A DNA stretch of 5,998 nucleotides from Chloroflexota bacterium (GTDB lineage Bacteria; Chloroflexota; UBA6077; JADZDV01), in NCBI GenBank assembly GCA_020850915.1, contig JADZDV010000557.1, positions 1-5,998 of the forward strand, read 5' to 3'. This document shows, one piece after another, positions 1-5,615 of this stretch. The position numbers were made by a program, and so were the translations under genes. Position 1 is the first letter of the stretch. Every line of letters begins with the position of its first letter. The notes under the pieces were generated by a model. The model was not told the origin of the DNA. It did not search any database and was given only the letters and a program-made list of their open reading frames with translations.

Positions 1-566
1 GACGGACGCAGCGCCTGAATGATGTCCCACACCTCACGGTCGTACATGTAGACGCCGATCACGGCGTACGGGGAACGCGGGAACCGCGGCTTCTCCTGAA
101 TGAAAAGAATCCGGTCGTTCTCGATGATCGGTACGCCGTAGGCCTCAGGATTGGCCACCTCGCGCAGAAGGATCCGAGCGCCCCGCTCCTGGCTCCGAAA
201 GTTGTCCACGTATGGCGCGAGCGACTCACCCAGGATGTTGTCGCCGAGGATCACCACGCACTTGTCGCCGTCGATGAAGTCGGTTGCCAGACCCAGCGCC
301 TCCGCGATGCCACCTGGACGCTCCTGGTAGGTGTAGTGGAGCCAGCTTAGGCCAAACTCCTTGCCGCTTCCCAGCAGCCGCAGGAATTCGCCGGCGTGAT
401 TGCCGCCGGTGACGATCATGACCTCGCGAATACCCGCCGCCGCGAGCGCTTGAATCGGGTAGTAGATCATCGGCTTGTCGTAGACCGGCAGCAGGTGCTT
501 GTTGGTAATACGGGTCAAGTCGCGCAGTCGCGAGCCCGTGCCTCCCGCCAGAATAACTCCCTTCAT
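1..566 (-). CDS. rmlA: Glucose-1-phosphate thymidylyltransferase (RmlA/RfbA type), N-terminal part
   Basis: Partial gene: it starts at ATG 566 and leaves the window at position 1, giving 188 complete codons. The family joins glucose-1-phosphate and dTTP to make dTDP-glucose, the first step towards dTDP-L-rhamnose and related sugars, in the cytoplasm. Seen in the translation: the N-terminal nucleotide-binding loop LAGGTGSRL (residues 6-14), NKHLLPVYDKPMIYYP (22-37), LGDN (107-110) with the metal-binding Asp109, EKP (158-160) and GVYMYD (171-176). Arg13, Lys23 and Asp109 match the usual catalytic positions. Residue 16 is Asp where most homologues have Pro. The start is fixed by the family-typical MKGVILAGG opening; a purine-rich GGAGGAGAG (577-585) lies upstream, slightly far from the ATG. 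It follows the kinase gene after 26 nt, probably in the same operon. A paralogous sugar nucleotidyltransferase with a different sugar substrate is possible. Confidence 0.93.
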   Translation of the reverse strand, partial: MKGVILAGGTGSRLRDLTRITNKHLLPVYDKPMIYYPIQALAAAGIREVMIVTGGNHAGEFLRLLGSGKEFGLSWLHYTYQERPGGIAEALGLATDFIDGDKCVVILGDNILGESLAPYVDNFRSQERGARILLREVANPEAYGVPIIENDRILFIQEKPRFPRSPYAVIGVYMYDREVWDIIQALRP

Positions 567-592
567 GGCGATCCGTCTCTCCTCCCCCGGGC

Positions 593-1351
593 TCAGTGAC
601 CGGTGTAGTAGCGCGCCATCTCCTTGTCGATGGCCGCGTTGTTCAGAACGGCGCCGACGACGCGCGCGCCGGCTGTCTTCAGTTGCTCACGCGCGCGCTG
701 CGCGAGATCTCGACGCGTCCGCCGCGCGCTGACAACGAGGAGCACGCCATCCACTCTGGTAGCGAGGATGGTCGCGTCGCTGACGGCGGCTAACGGCGGC
801 GAATCCAACAACACGATATCCGCTTCGCCCTTCAAGCGATCCAGGAGCCTGCTAACGCGCGCCGATGCCAGCAGCTCTGCCGGGTTGGGCGGTGGGGTGC
901 CAGCCGACAGCAAGCGCAGCGTGGGCAGCGGCCCGGACTGGAGCGGAGGGTTGGCGCGTTCGTCCAGGAGAGCGTCAGAGAAGCCGGGCGACCGCTGCGC
1001 GCCGAACACCTCGTGCAGACGCGGCTGTCGCAGGTCGGCGTCAATGACGATCACGCGCTGCCCCGCGTCCGCGAGCACCACCGCCAGATTTGCCACCACC
1101 GTCGTCTTGCCGTCGCGCGGGCCCGCGCTGGTCACCAGCAGCGTCTGGACAGGTTTATCGAGCCCCACGAACTCCAGATTGGTCCGTAACAGCCGATACG
1201 CCTCCGCCGCCGCTGAGCGTGGGCTGGTGACGGTGACCAGCCCGGGTGTGAACGCATCGCCCGCTCGGGGTGCGCCAAGCAGCCGTGAGAGTCGTGCACG
1301 CAACGCGGTCAGGAAACCAGGCGCGGCCGAGCGGCTAGAGTGGTGCGTCAA
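593..1351 (-). CDS. BY-kinase (CpsD/CapB/Wzc-kinase-domain family) for polysaccharide export
   Basis: A 252-aa cytoplasmic bacterial tyrosine kinase with a P-loop (ParA/MinD-like) fold. The family autophosphorylates on C-terminal tyrosines, and cycles of phosphorylation and ring assembly control polymer length and export with a Wzz-type membrane partner. Visible motifs: EAYRLLR (50-56), which fits the oligomerisation motif E-x2-R-x2-R; Walker A SAGPRDGKTT (75-84); Walker A' VIVIDADLR (100-108); and Walker B IVLLDSPP (179-186). LLSAGTPPPNPAELL (147-161) is also family-typical. The tail ends MARYYTGH, with only two tyrosines (248, 249) instead of the usual cluster. The start is TTG 1351, because the codon two positions upstream is the in-frame TGA ending the preceding Wzz gene; AGAGGA (1358-1363) is a well-placed ribosome binding site. 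The first 30 residues look like a linker. The family call is firm; activity of the short tail is inference. Confidence 0.92.
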   Translation of the reverse strand: MTHHSSRSAAPGFLTALRARLSRLLGAPRAGDAFTPGLVTVTSPRSAAAEAYRLLRTNLEFVGLDKPVQTLLVTSAGPRDGKTTVVANLAVVLADAGQRVIVIDADLRQPRLHEVFGAQRSPGFSDALLDERANPPLQSGPLPTLRLLSAGTPPPNPAELLASARVSRLLDRLKGEADIVLLDSPPLAAVSDATILATRVDGVLLVVSARRTRRDLAQRAREQLKTAGARVVGAVLNNAAIDKEMARYYTGH

Positions 1352-1354
1352 CGC

Positions 1355-2038
1355 TCATCCTCTGCGATCTCCAGCGCTTCGAGGTACAGCGACGAAGGGA
1401 ATCCAGCCCAGCGTCGTCAAACCAAGCTCCTCGTCGATCTGTCTCGCGGTCTTCACGGTATCGTCCAGGTACTCTAGGCCAAACGCCAGCACGAGGCCAG
1501 CGCAGAGGCCGAGAATCGTCGCGGCCAGTACCGCTACTCTCGGCTGCGGGTAGACCTGCACCGCGCTGCTGGGACGATCCAGCAGCTCGACGTTCAGTCG
1601 CTCCGCCTGTGGCAGGCCAAGGTTTCTCGCCGAATGCTGCTCAACGAACACCTCGCCAAACCCCGCGGCGATCTGCTCGGCCCGCGCCGGGTCTGTGTCT
1701 TCCGCGTCGATCTGGACGTAGCCCTGGTCGATGATCCCTTCCGCCTTGATCATGCCGAGCAGCCGATCAGCCCCCAGGTCCAGTCGACGCCGCTGGTCGA
1801 CTTCTCTGGCGATCTCAGTGACCTTCACTCGCTGCGCAATCTGGCGAAGCTGCTTCTCCACTGTCAATTGCTGACCGAGGTCGGCCTTGCCAGGCGTCAC
1901 CAGCAGCTTGACGCTCGAGCGGTACACCGGCCGCTGGAAGCGCGTCACACCGTAGGCAGTCGCCACGGCGACGACTGTGGCGAGTGCGATGACCCACCAT
2001 CGCTTGAGGACGACGGACAGGTACACCCCGTACGGCAA
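1355..2038 (-). CDS. Wzz-type chain-length determinant, partner of the adjacent kinase (CapA/CpsC-like)
   Basis: A 227-aa inner-membrane polysaccharide co-polymerase. The topology is typical: a short cytoplasmic N-terminus, membrane helix 1 at about residues 13-31, an extracytoplasmic domain at about 35-165, a Pro-containing approach (RPSSAVQVYPQPR, 155-167), helix 2 at about 168-188, and a cytoplasmic tail EYLDDTVKTARQIDEELGL (189-207). FQRPVYRSSVKLLV (34-47) is the usual Wzz N-domain pattern after helix 1. The tail normally contacts and activates the kinase. The start is TTG 2038: an in-frame TAG lies at 2045-2047, so no earlier start is possible; GTG at codon 5 (2024-2026) is the alternative. 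AGAGG (2048-2052) and AGG (2044-2046) precede the TTG. The gene is the first behind the promoter at 2084-2113, and its stop lies 3 nt before the kinase start, in the same frame. Confidence 0.9.
   Translation of the reverse strand: MPYGVYLSVVLKRWWVIALATVVAVATAYGVTRFQRPVYRSSVKLLVTPGKADLGQQLTVEKQLRQIAQRVKVTEIAREVDQRRRLDLGADRLLGMIKAEGIIDQGYVQIDAEDTDPARAEQIAAGFGEVFVEQHSARNLGLPQAERLNVELLDRPSSAVQVYPQPRVAVLAATILGLCAGLVLAFGLEYLDDTVKTARQIDEELGLTTLGWIPFVAVPRSAGDRRG
1358..1363 (-). promoter_or_regulatory. Ribosome binding site deciding the TTG start of the BY-kinase
   Basis: AGAGGA read on the minus strand, 6 nt before TTG 1351. It lies within the last codons of the Wzz gene, so kinase translation is probably coupled to termination of that gene. 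It supports a separate kinase start rather than obligatory fusion. Confidence 0.6.
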
Positions 2039-2043
2039 CGCGG

Positions 2044-2053
2044 CCTACCTCTC
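2044..2053 (-). promoter_or_regulatory. Ribosome binding site region for the second Wzz gene
   Basis: GAGAGGTAGG on the minus strand just upstream of TTG 2038. AGAGG is 9 nt and AGG 5 nt from the start codon. It contains an in-frame TAG (2045-2047) that rules out any upstream start. Confidence 0.5.
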
Positions 2054-2083
2054 GCTCCACAGCCGCTGCGAAACGCCGGGCGG

Positions 2084-2113
2084 ACTATAGGCGCGCGCAA
2101 CTTTGCCTGTCAA
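2084..2113 (-). promoter_or_regulatory. Near-consensus sigma-70-type promoter for the second Wzz, kinase and rmlA genes
   Basis: On the minus strand, a perfect -35 hexamer TTGACA (2108-2113) is followed by an 18-nt spacer and the -10 hexamer TATAGT (2084-2089, five of six matches to TATAAT). The predicted transcript start is near 2077, giving a leader of about 38 nt before TTG 2038. Its location in the only large gap, pointing at the downstream genes, supports function. The spacer is GC-rich (GCGCGCGCC next to the -10). That it is used, and by which sigma factor, is inference. Confidence 0.7.
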
Positions 2114-2202
2114 CCGCGAGTTCTTCCCTGGCTGCGCGACGGCTGAGCACGCCGCCCTCCGCTCGCTGGCTGCCACTCGGTCGCCTGTCGCCAGCCCACA
2201 GC

Positions 2203-2916
2203 TCATCGGGCAGCCAGACGCCGCGAGCGGGGCACTTCACCCAGGACCGGCAGCTCGAGCAGCCGCTCGGCGTCCTGACGGTCCCTGATCGTCCGGTCCA
2301 GGAAATCCAGCAGGAACGCCAGCGCAATGCCCAGGGAAAGCCCGACGAGGGTCCGCAGCAGGACGTCTCCCACCACGCCGCCGGCCGACGTCCCGCGGGT
2401 GACCGTCGCCGAGTTGATCACCCTGACCGCGCCGTTCTGCGCCTGGAGCTGCGCGAAGTAGTCCTTCATCTTCGTGTTCAAGGTGCGCTCGTACGCCTCG
2501 CCGATCTCACCGATCGCGTTGCGGTCGGCGCCGCAGATGGCAATGTCAATCTCGCGGTGCGTCTTCTTGGTACGGGTCGCGGAGACGATCAGGCCGGGGT
2601 CAATACTGTGCCCGACCTCCGCCGCGACGTCGCGAGCGAACGCCTCGCTGCGCAGCACCTCAGACAGGTCGTCGGCCAGGTATTCTGAGGCCACCCACGC
2701 GTAATACGTGTCGTAACGATAGCGGTCGCCGCTCGGCCCGATGCCCGCGGCGCTCACCGGCTCGGGCACCAGGCTCACCGAGAGCTGAAGCTTGGAGCAC
2801 CAGGCATTCGGGCCTCGCAAGGCAAGAAATGCCGAGACGAGCATGGCGCCGAGTCCGCACAGCGCCACGAGCCAGAGCCGGCGACGCACGATGTTCCAGT
2901 ATTCGTGAAGCTGCAA
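2203..2916 (-). CDS. Wzz-type chain-length determinant / polysaccharide co-polymerase, kinase-free
   Basis: A 237-aa inner-membrane protein of the Wzz superfamily, expected to help set polymer length or assist export. Topology: N-terminal MQLHEYWNIVRRRLW, typical of the family; helix 1 at about residues 14-33; a long extracytoplasmic part with YDTYYAWVASEYLADDLSEV (68-87); helix 2 at about 183-206; and a cytoplasmic tail DFLDRTIRDRQDAERLLEL (204-222) followed by PVLGEVP, the usual Wzz/Wzc post-membrane pattern. It has no Walker motifs. The start is TTG 2916: GGGAGG lies 6 nt upstream and the Wzz N-terminus begins exactly there. The frame stays open for 113 more codons upstream, but these overlap the preceding glycosyltransferase and encode Arg/Ser-rich nonsense, so they are excluded. 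It sits 40 nt after that gene and probably belongs to the same operon. Its sequence clearly differs from the second Wzz protein. Confidence 0.88.
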   Translation of the reverse strand: MQLHEYWNIVRRRLWLVALCGLGAMLVSAFLALRGPNAWCSKLQLSVSLVPEPVSAAGIGPSGDRYRYDTYYAWVASEYLADDLSEVLRSEAFARDVAAEVGHSIDPGLIVSATRTKKTHREIDIAICGADRNAIGEIGEAYERTLNTKMKDYFAQLQAQNGAVRVINSATVTRGTSAGGVVGDVLLRTLVGLSLGIALAFLLDFLDRTIRDRQDAERLLELPVLGEVPRSRRLAAR

Positions 2917-2922
2917 GAGACG

Positions 2923-2928
2923 CCTCCC
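2923..2928 (-). promoter_or_regulatory. Strong ribosome binding site deciding the TTG start of the first Wzz gene
   Basis: GGGAGG on the minus strand with a 6-nt spacer to TTG 2916. It settles the start against the much longer open frame reaching back to 3255, and may compensate for the weak TTG codon. Confidence 0.75.
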
Positions 2929-2956
2929 GGCCGGCCCCGATCTTACCCGACTCTCA

Positions 2957-4066
2957 TCAGACTCGTCCGTCGGCGAACGTCGGTTTCGATACGAGCTCGT
3001 CCACTGCCCGCGCGATCTCGGCGCTGAAGACCGCGCGGTCGAACCGCGCGGCATGCGCGGCAATCCGAGCCGGGTCGATCGCCAGCCGCTCCAGGCGCTC
3101 GATCGCCGCGGCCAGCGTGGCCACCTCCTGACGCGCGAAGAGGACGCCCGTCTCGTCGTCGACCACCGTGTCCAGCGCGCCACCCGCGGCGAACGCGACG
3201 ACCGGTCGCCCGGCCGCCTGGGCCTCGACGGGTGCGATGCCGAAATCCTCCTCACCGGGGAAGAGAAAAGCCCGACAGCCCTTCAATAGCTCCACCACCT
3301 CGGCATCAGGTACTCGACCGAGGAACTCGATGTTCGGTTGAGCCGCCCGCTCAAGCGCCTCGCGGTCGCGGCCGCTGCCCGCGATCTTGAGCGGCAGGCC
3401 CAGACGGTTGAACGTCTCCACCACCAGGTCGATGCGCTTGTATGGGACCAGGCGTGAGACAACGAGGTAATAGTCGCCCGGTGGTCGGTCGTTCGTGAAC
3501 CTGGACGTGTCAACTGGCGGGTAGATTACCGCGGCCTCGCGCCCGTAGTACTTTCGAATCCTCGCTGAGACGGCGTTGGAGATGGCGATGAAGCAGTCAA
3601 CGCGTTGGGAGCTCGTAACGTCCCACACGCGCAGGGCGGTCATGGCAGGCGGCAGTCCAAGTCTGGCCCAGCGCCCGAAGCGTTCGCGCTCGACATAATC
3701 GCGGTAGCGCCACGCCCAGCGCATCGGCGTCAGACAGTAGCAGAGATGTTTCGTCTCCGGCGGCGTCACGATGCCTTTGGCCCAAGCGCTGCTGTTGCTC
3801 AGCACGACATCGTACCCACTAAAGTCAAACGTCTCGAAGGCGACGGGATAGCAAGGCAGGTACAATTGGTGATGGCGGGTCACGCCCGGGAGCGACTGCA
3901 TGAAGCTCGTTCGGATGTCCCACGATCGGTAGAAGTCGGGCAAGAGGTCCGGCGCGTACATGGAGGTGTAGACCGGAGCCTCGGGGAACAGATCGTGAAG
4001 CGCCTCCAGGACGCGCTCCGCGCCGCCGTACTGGTTGAGGTAGTCATGGACCAGGGCGAGTCGCAT
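2957..4066 (-). CDS. Glycosyltransferase family 4 (GT-B fold), WbaZ-like
   Basis: A complete 369-aa cytoplasmic, membrane-associated glycosyltransferase, likely adding one sugar from a nucleotide donor to the growing lipid-linked repeat unit; donor and linkage cannot be read from the sequence. The N-terminal acceptor domain begins MRLALVHDYLNQYGGAERVL, with the GGAERV motif at 14-19. CYCLTPMRWAW (109-119) is a variant of the CYCHTPMRYxWD motif of this subgroup. AVIYPPVDTSRF (179-190) marks the linker, and the C-terminal domain opens with YYLVVSRLVPYKRIDLVVE (199-217). The retaining E-x7-E motif is in EEDFGIAPVE (272-281; Glu273 and Glu281). AAGRPVVAFAAGGALDTV (284-301) is the usual donor-site loop. 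ATG 4066 lies 6 nt after the stop of the sugar transferase gene, which implies translational coupling; I see no good Shine-Dalgarno sequence. The length is normal for the family. Confidence 0.93.
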   Translation of the reverse strand: MRLALVHDYLNQYGGAERVLEALHDLFPEAPVYTSMYAPDLLPDFYRSWDIRTSFMQSLPGVTRHHQLYLPCYPVAFETFDFSGYDVVLSNSSAWAKGIVTPPETKHLCYCLTPMRWAWRYRDYVERERFGRWARLGLPPAMTALRVWDVTSSQRVDCFIAISNAVSARIRKYYGREAAVIYPPVDTSRFTNDRPPGDYYLVVSRLVPYKRIDLVVETFNRLGLPLKIAGSGRDREALERAAQPNIEFLGRVPDAEVVELLKGCRAFLFPGEEDFGIAPVEAQAAGRPVVAFAAGGALDTVVDDETGVLFARQEVATLAAAIERLERLAIDPARIAAHAARFDRAVFSAEIARAVDELVSKPTFADGRV

Positions 4067-4072
4067 CGTCGG

Positions 4073-5584
4073 CTAGAACGCCCCGCTCCCGAGCAGAACG
4101 GCCGGCATGGTCCGGATGAGGATGCTCGCGTCCAGACTGAGCGACCAGTTCTGAATGTACGTTAGATCCAGCACCACCATCTCTTCAAAGCTCAACTCGC
4201 TTCGACCACTCACCTGCCACAGACCGGTCATGCCAGGCGGCGCATGGAGCCGCCTCATCTGCCACTCTTCGTACTGCTGGACTTCGGCCGGCAGGGCCGG
4301 GCGTGGTCCGACGAGGCTCATCTCGCCACGCATGACATTGAACAACTGGGGCAGCTCGTCCAGGCTGAACTTGCGGAGCATCCGTCCCACCGGCGTGATG
4401 CGTGGGTCCTCCTTCAGCTTGAAGAGGGGACCGTCGGCCATGTTCCGCGCCAGAAAGCGCTCGCGGTCAGCGTGGGCGTTCTCATACATCGAGCGGAACT
4501 TGAACATCGTGAACGTCTCACCGTTCCGGCCAACGCGAGTCTGGCGGAAGATGACTGAGCCGCGCGACGTCAGCTTGATCGCAACCGCGATGATGGCCAT
4601 GGGGATGGCGGCGACCAGGACCAGCAGGGCGCCGAGCACGAGGTCGAGGGCCCGTTTCTGAACGGCCTGCCAGCCAATGATTGAGACCTCTTTCAGGTCG
4701 ATCAGTGGGATGCCGCTCATCGTGTCGAGGTCCACTCGACTGATACTCATCTCGAAGACGTCTGGCACGATCTTGAAGCGCACGCCCGCCTGCCGACAAT
4801 GGTCGACAATCCGGAGCAGGACATCGTGCGAGGCCGTCGGCAAGGCCACGATCACCTGGTCGATTCGCTCGGAACCGCAGACCGTGTCGATCGCGTCCAC
4901 AGGTCCCAGAAAGCGGAACCGACCGAAGTCTGAGTCGCGGTCGCTCGCCAGGAAACCCACTACCTGGAGACCGAGATGAGGCTGGGCCGCCAGGCTCTGC
5001 ATGACCATTCGACCGAGGGTGTCCTCGCCCACCACCAGCACCCGCTCGACAGCAAGCCCACGGCGGTGCATCACCCCGGTCAGCATCTGGACCAGCAGGC
5101 GCCCTCCAGACACCAAGAGTGTAGCGAAGACCCAGACGTACAGGAACGTCAAGCGCGAGTTCGCTTCCCAGCGATAGAGTTGAGCCGTCCACGAGACGGC
5201 CGCCACGCCAAATGCCGTCCGGACAGCCAGGTTTGCCCAGTCATTGAACAGGAACGACGGCTGCTGGCGTCGGTAGAGCGCGCCGAGGAAGGAGACCAGC
5301 ACGAGCAGTCCGGAGAGAACGAGCGCCAGCGGGAAGTACTTTGTGTCATACCCGACGAAGTTTTCCGGCTCGAGGTCACCGCCGAGCAGCTTGACATACC
5401 TCATGTACCAGGCGGCGTAAAACGCGAGATGGATGGCGATCAGGTCGGAGAGCACCATCAGCAACGGGCTGACCAGCGAGCCTCGACCGCGCGGTCCCGG
5501 GGACGCGACGGCAAAAGGCGTCGGCGCCAGCGGCCGCTCCGGGGAGACCGTGGCTCCGCGCGCCTCCGCGGCAGTCACACGCAT
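4073..5584 (-). CDS. Polyprenyl-phosphate sugar-1-phosphate transferase (initiating transferase, WbaP/WcaJ-like)
   Basis: A 503-aa inner-membrane enzyme that transfers a sugar-1-phosphate from a UDP-sugar to undecaprenyl phosphate, the first step of repeat-unit assembly. It is the long form: a Pro/Ala-rich cytoplasmic N-terminus (1-36); four membrane helices at about 38-63, 83-103, 117-136 and 145-166; a Rossmann-like CoA-binding-type domain starting RVLVVGEDTLGR (181-192); a fifth hydrophobic helix at about 312-337; then the catalytic sugar-transferase domain. Catalytic motifs: FRQTRVGRNGETFTMFKFRS (346-365), SLDELPQLFNVMRGEMSLVG (407-426) with the Asp409-Glu410 pair, PRP (427-429), and GMTGLWQVSGRSELSFEEMV (451-470). 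The C-terminus DLTYIQNWSLSLD (473-485) is family-standard. ATG 5584 has no visible Shine-Dalgarno; GTG at codon 3 is an alternative. It follows the preceding GT gene after 31 nt. Whether the sugar is glucose, galactose or another cannot be decided. Confidence 0.95.
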   Translation of the reverse strand: MRVTAAEARGATVSPERPLAPTPFAVASPGPRGRGSLVSPLLMVLSDLIAIHLAFYAAWYMRYVKLLGGDLEPENFVGYDTKYFPLALVLSGLLVLVSFLGALYRRQQPSFLFNDWANLAVRTAFGVAAVSWTAQLYRWEANSRLTFLYVWVFATLLVSGGRLLVQMLTGVMHRRGLAVERVLVVGEDTLGRMVMQSLAAQPHLGLQVVGFLASDRDSDFGRFRFLGPVDAIDTVCGSERIDQVIVALPTASHDVLLRIVDHCRQAGVRFKIVPDVFEMSISRVDLDTMSGIPLIDLKEVSIIGWQAVQKRALDLVLGALLVLVAAIPMAIIAVAIKLTSRGSVIFRQTRVGRNGETFTMFKFRSMYENAHADRERFLARNMADGPLFKLKEDPRITPVGRMLRKFSLDELPQLFNVMRGEMSLVGPRPALPAEVQQYEEWQMRRLHAPPGMTGLWQVSGRSELSFEEMVVLDLTYIQNWSLSLDASILIRTMPAVLLGSGAF

Positions 5585-5615
5585 CGAGGGGGGATCGTTC
5601 TGGATCAGAGGCGCC

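Larger units (their letters stand above)
2039..2202 (-). other. 164-nt intergenic region between the two Wzz genes
   Basis: This is the only sizeable gap in the window; the other junctions are 3-40 nt. Read on the minus strand it starts just after the TGA of the first Wzz gene. It contains a short direct repeat GGCGAC-A-GGCGAC and a weak 6-bp inverted pair (GCTGGC/GCCAGC, loop about 19 nt). The promoter follows (2084-2113), then a leader of about 38 nt with a purine-rich stretch (2044-2053) before TTG 2038. I see no T-run after a stem, so no intrinsic terminator, and no convincing small ORF. Confidence 0.6.

Noticed and set aside
624..1553. 309-codon open frame on the plus strand
   Set aside because: It lies opposite the kinase and the second Wzz gene, is Ser/Arg/Ala-rich without family motifs, and is a by-product of GC-rich codon use in the real genes.
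1634..2146. 170-codon plus-strand frame crossing the promoter gap
   Set aside because: It is mostly antisense to the second Wzz gene and has no recognisable domain; the minus strand gives a convincing membrane protein and promoter here.
2160..2202. Possible terminator hairpin after the first Wzz gene
   Set aside because: The inverted pair GCTGGC/GCCAGC is only 6 bp with a loop of about 19 nt and no following T-run, so it does not support an intrinsic terminator.
3605..4165. 186-codon plus-strand frame antisense to the GT4 gene
   Set aside because: Low-complexity Arg/Val/His-rich translation without motifs; the opposite strand encodes conserved GT4 motifs throughout.
4518..5192. 224-codon minus-strand frame inside the sugar transferase gene
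   Set aside because: It is an out-of-frame shadow of the sugar transferase, Arg/Pro/Gly-rich, with no recognisable domain; the overlapping frame carries all the transferase motifs.
5585..5615. Possible promoter or ribosome binding site before the sugar transferase
   Set aside because: The 31-nt gap has no -10/-35 pair and no purine-rich Shine-Dalgarno sequence; expression from upstream is more likely.
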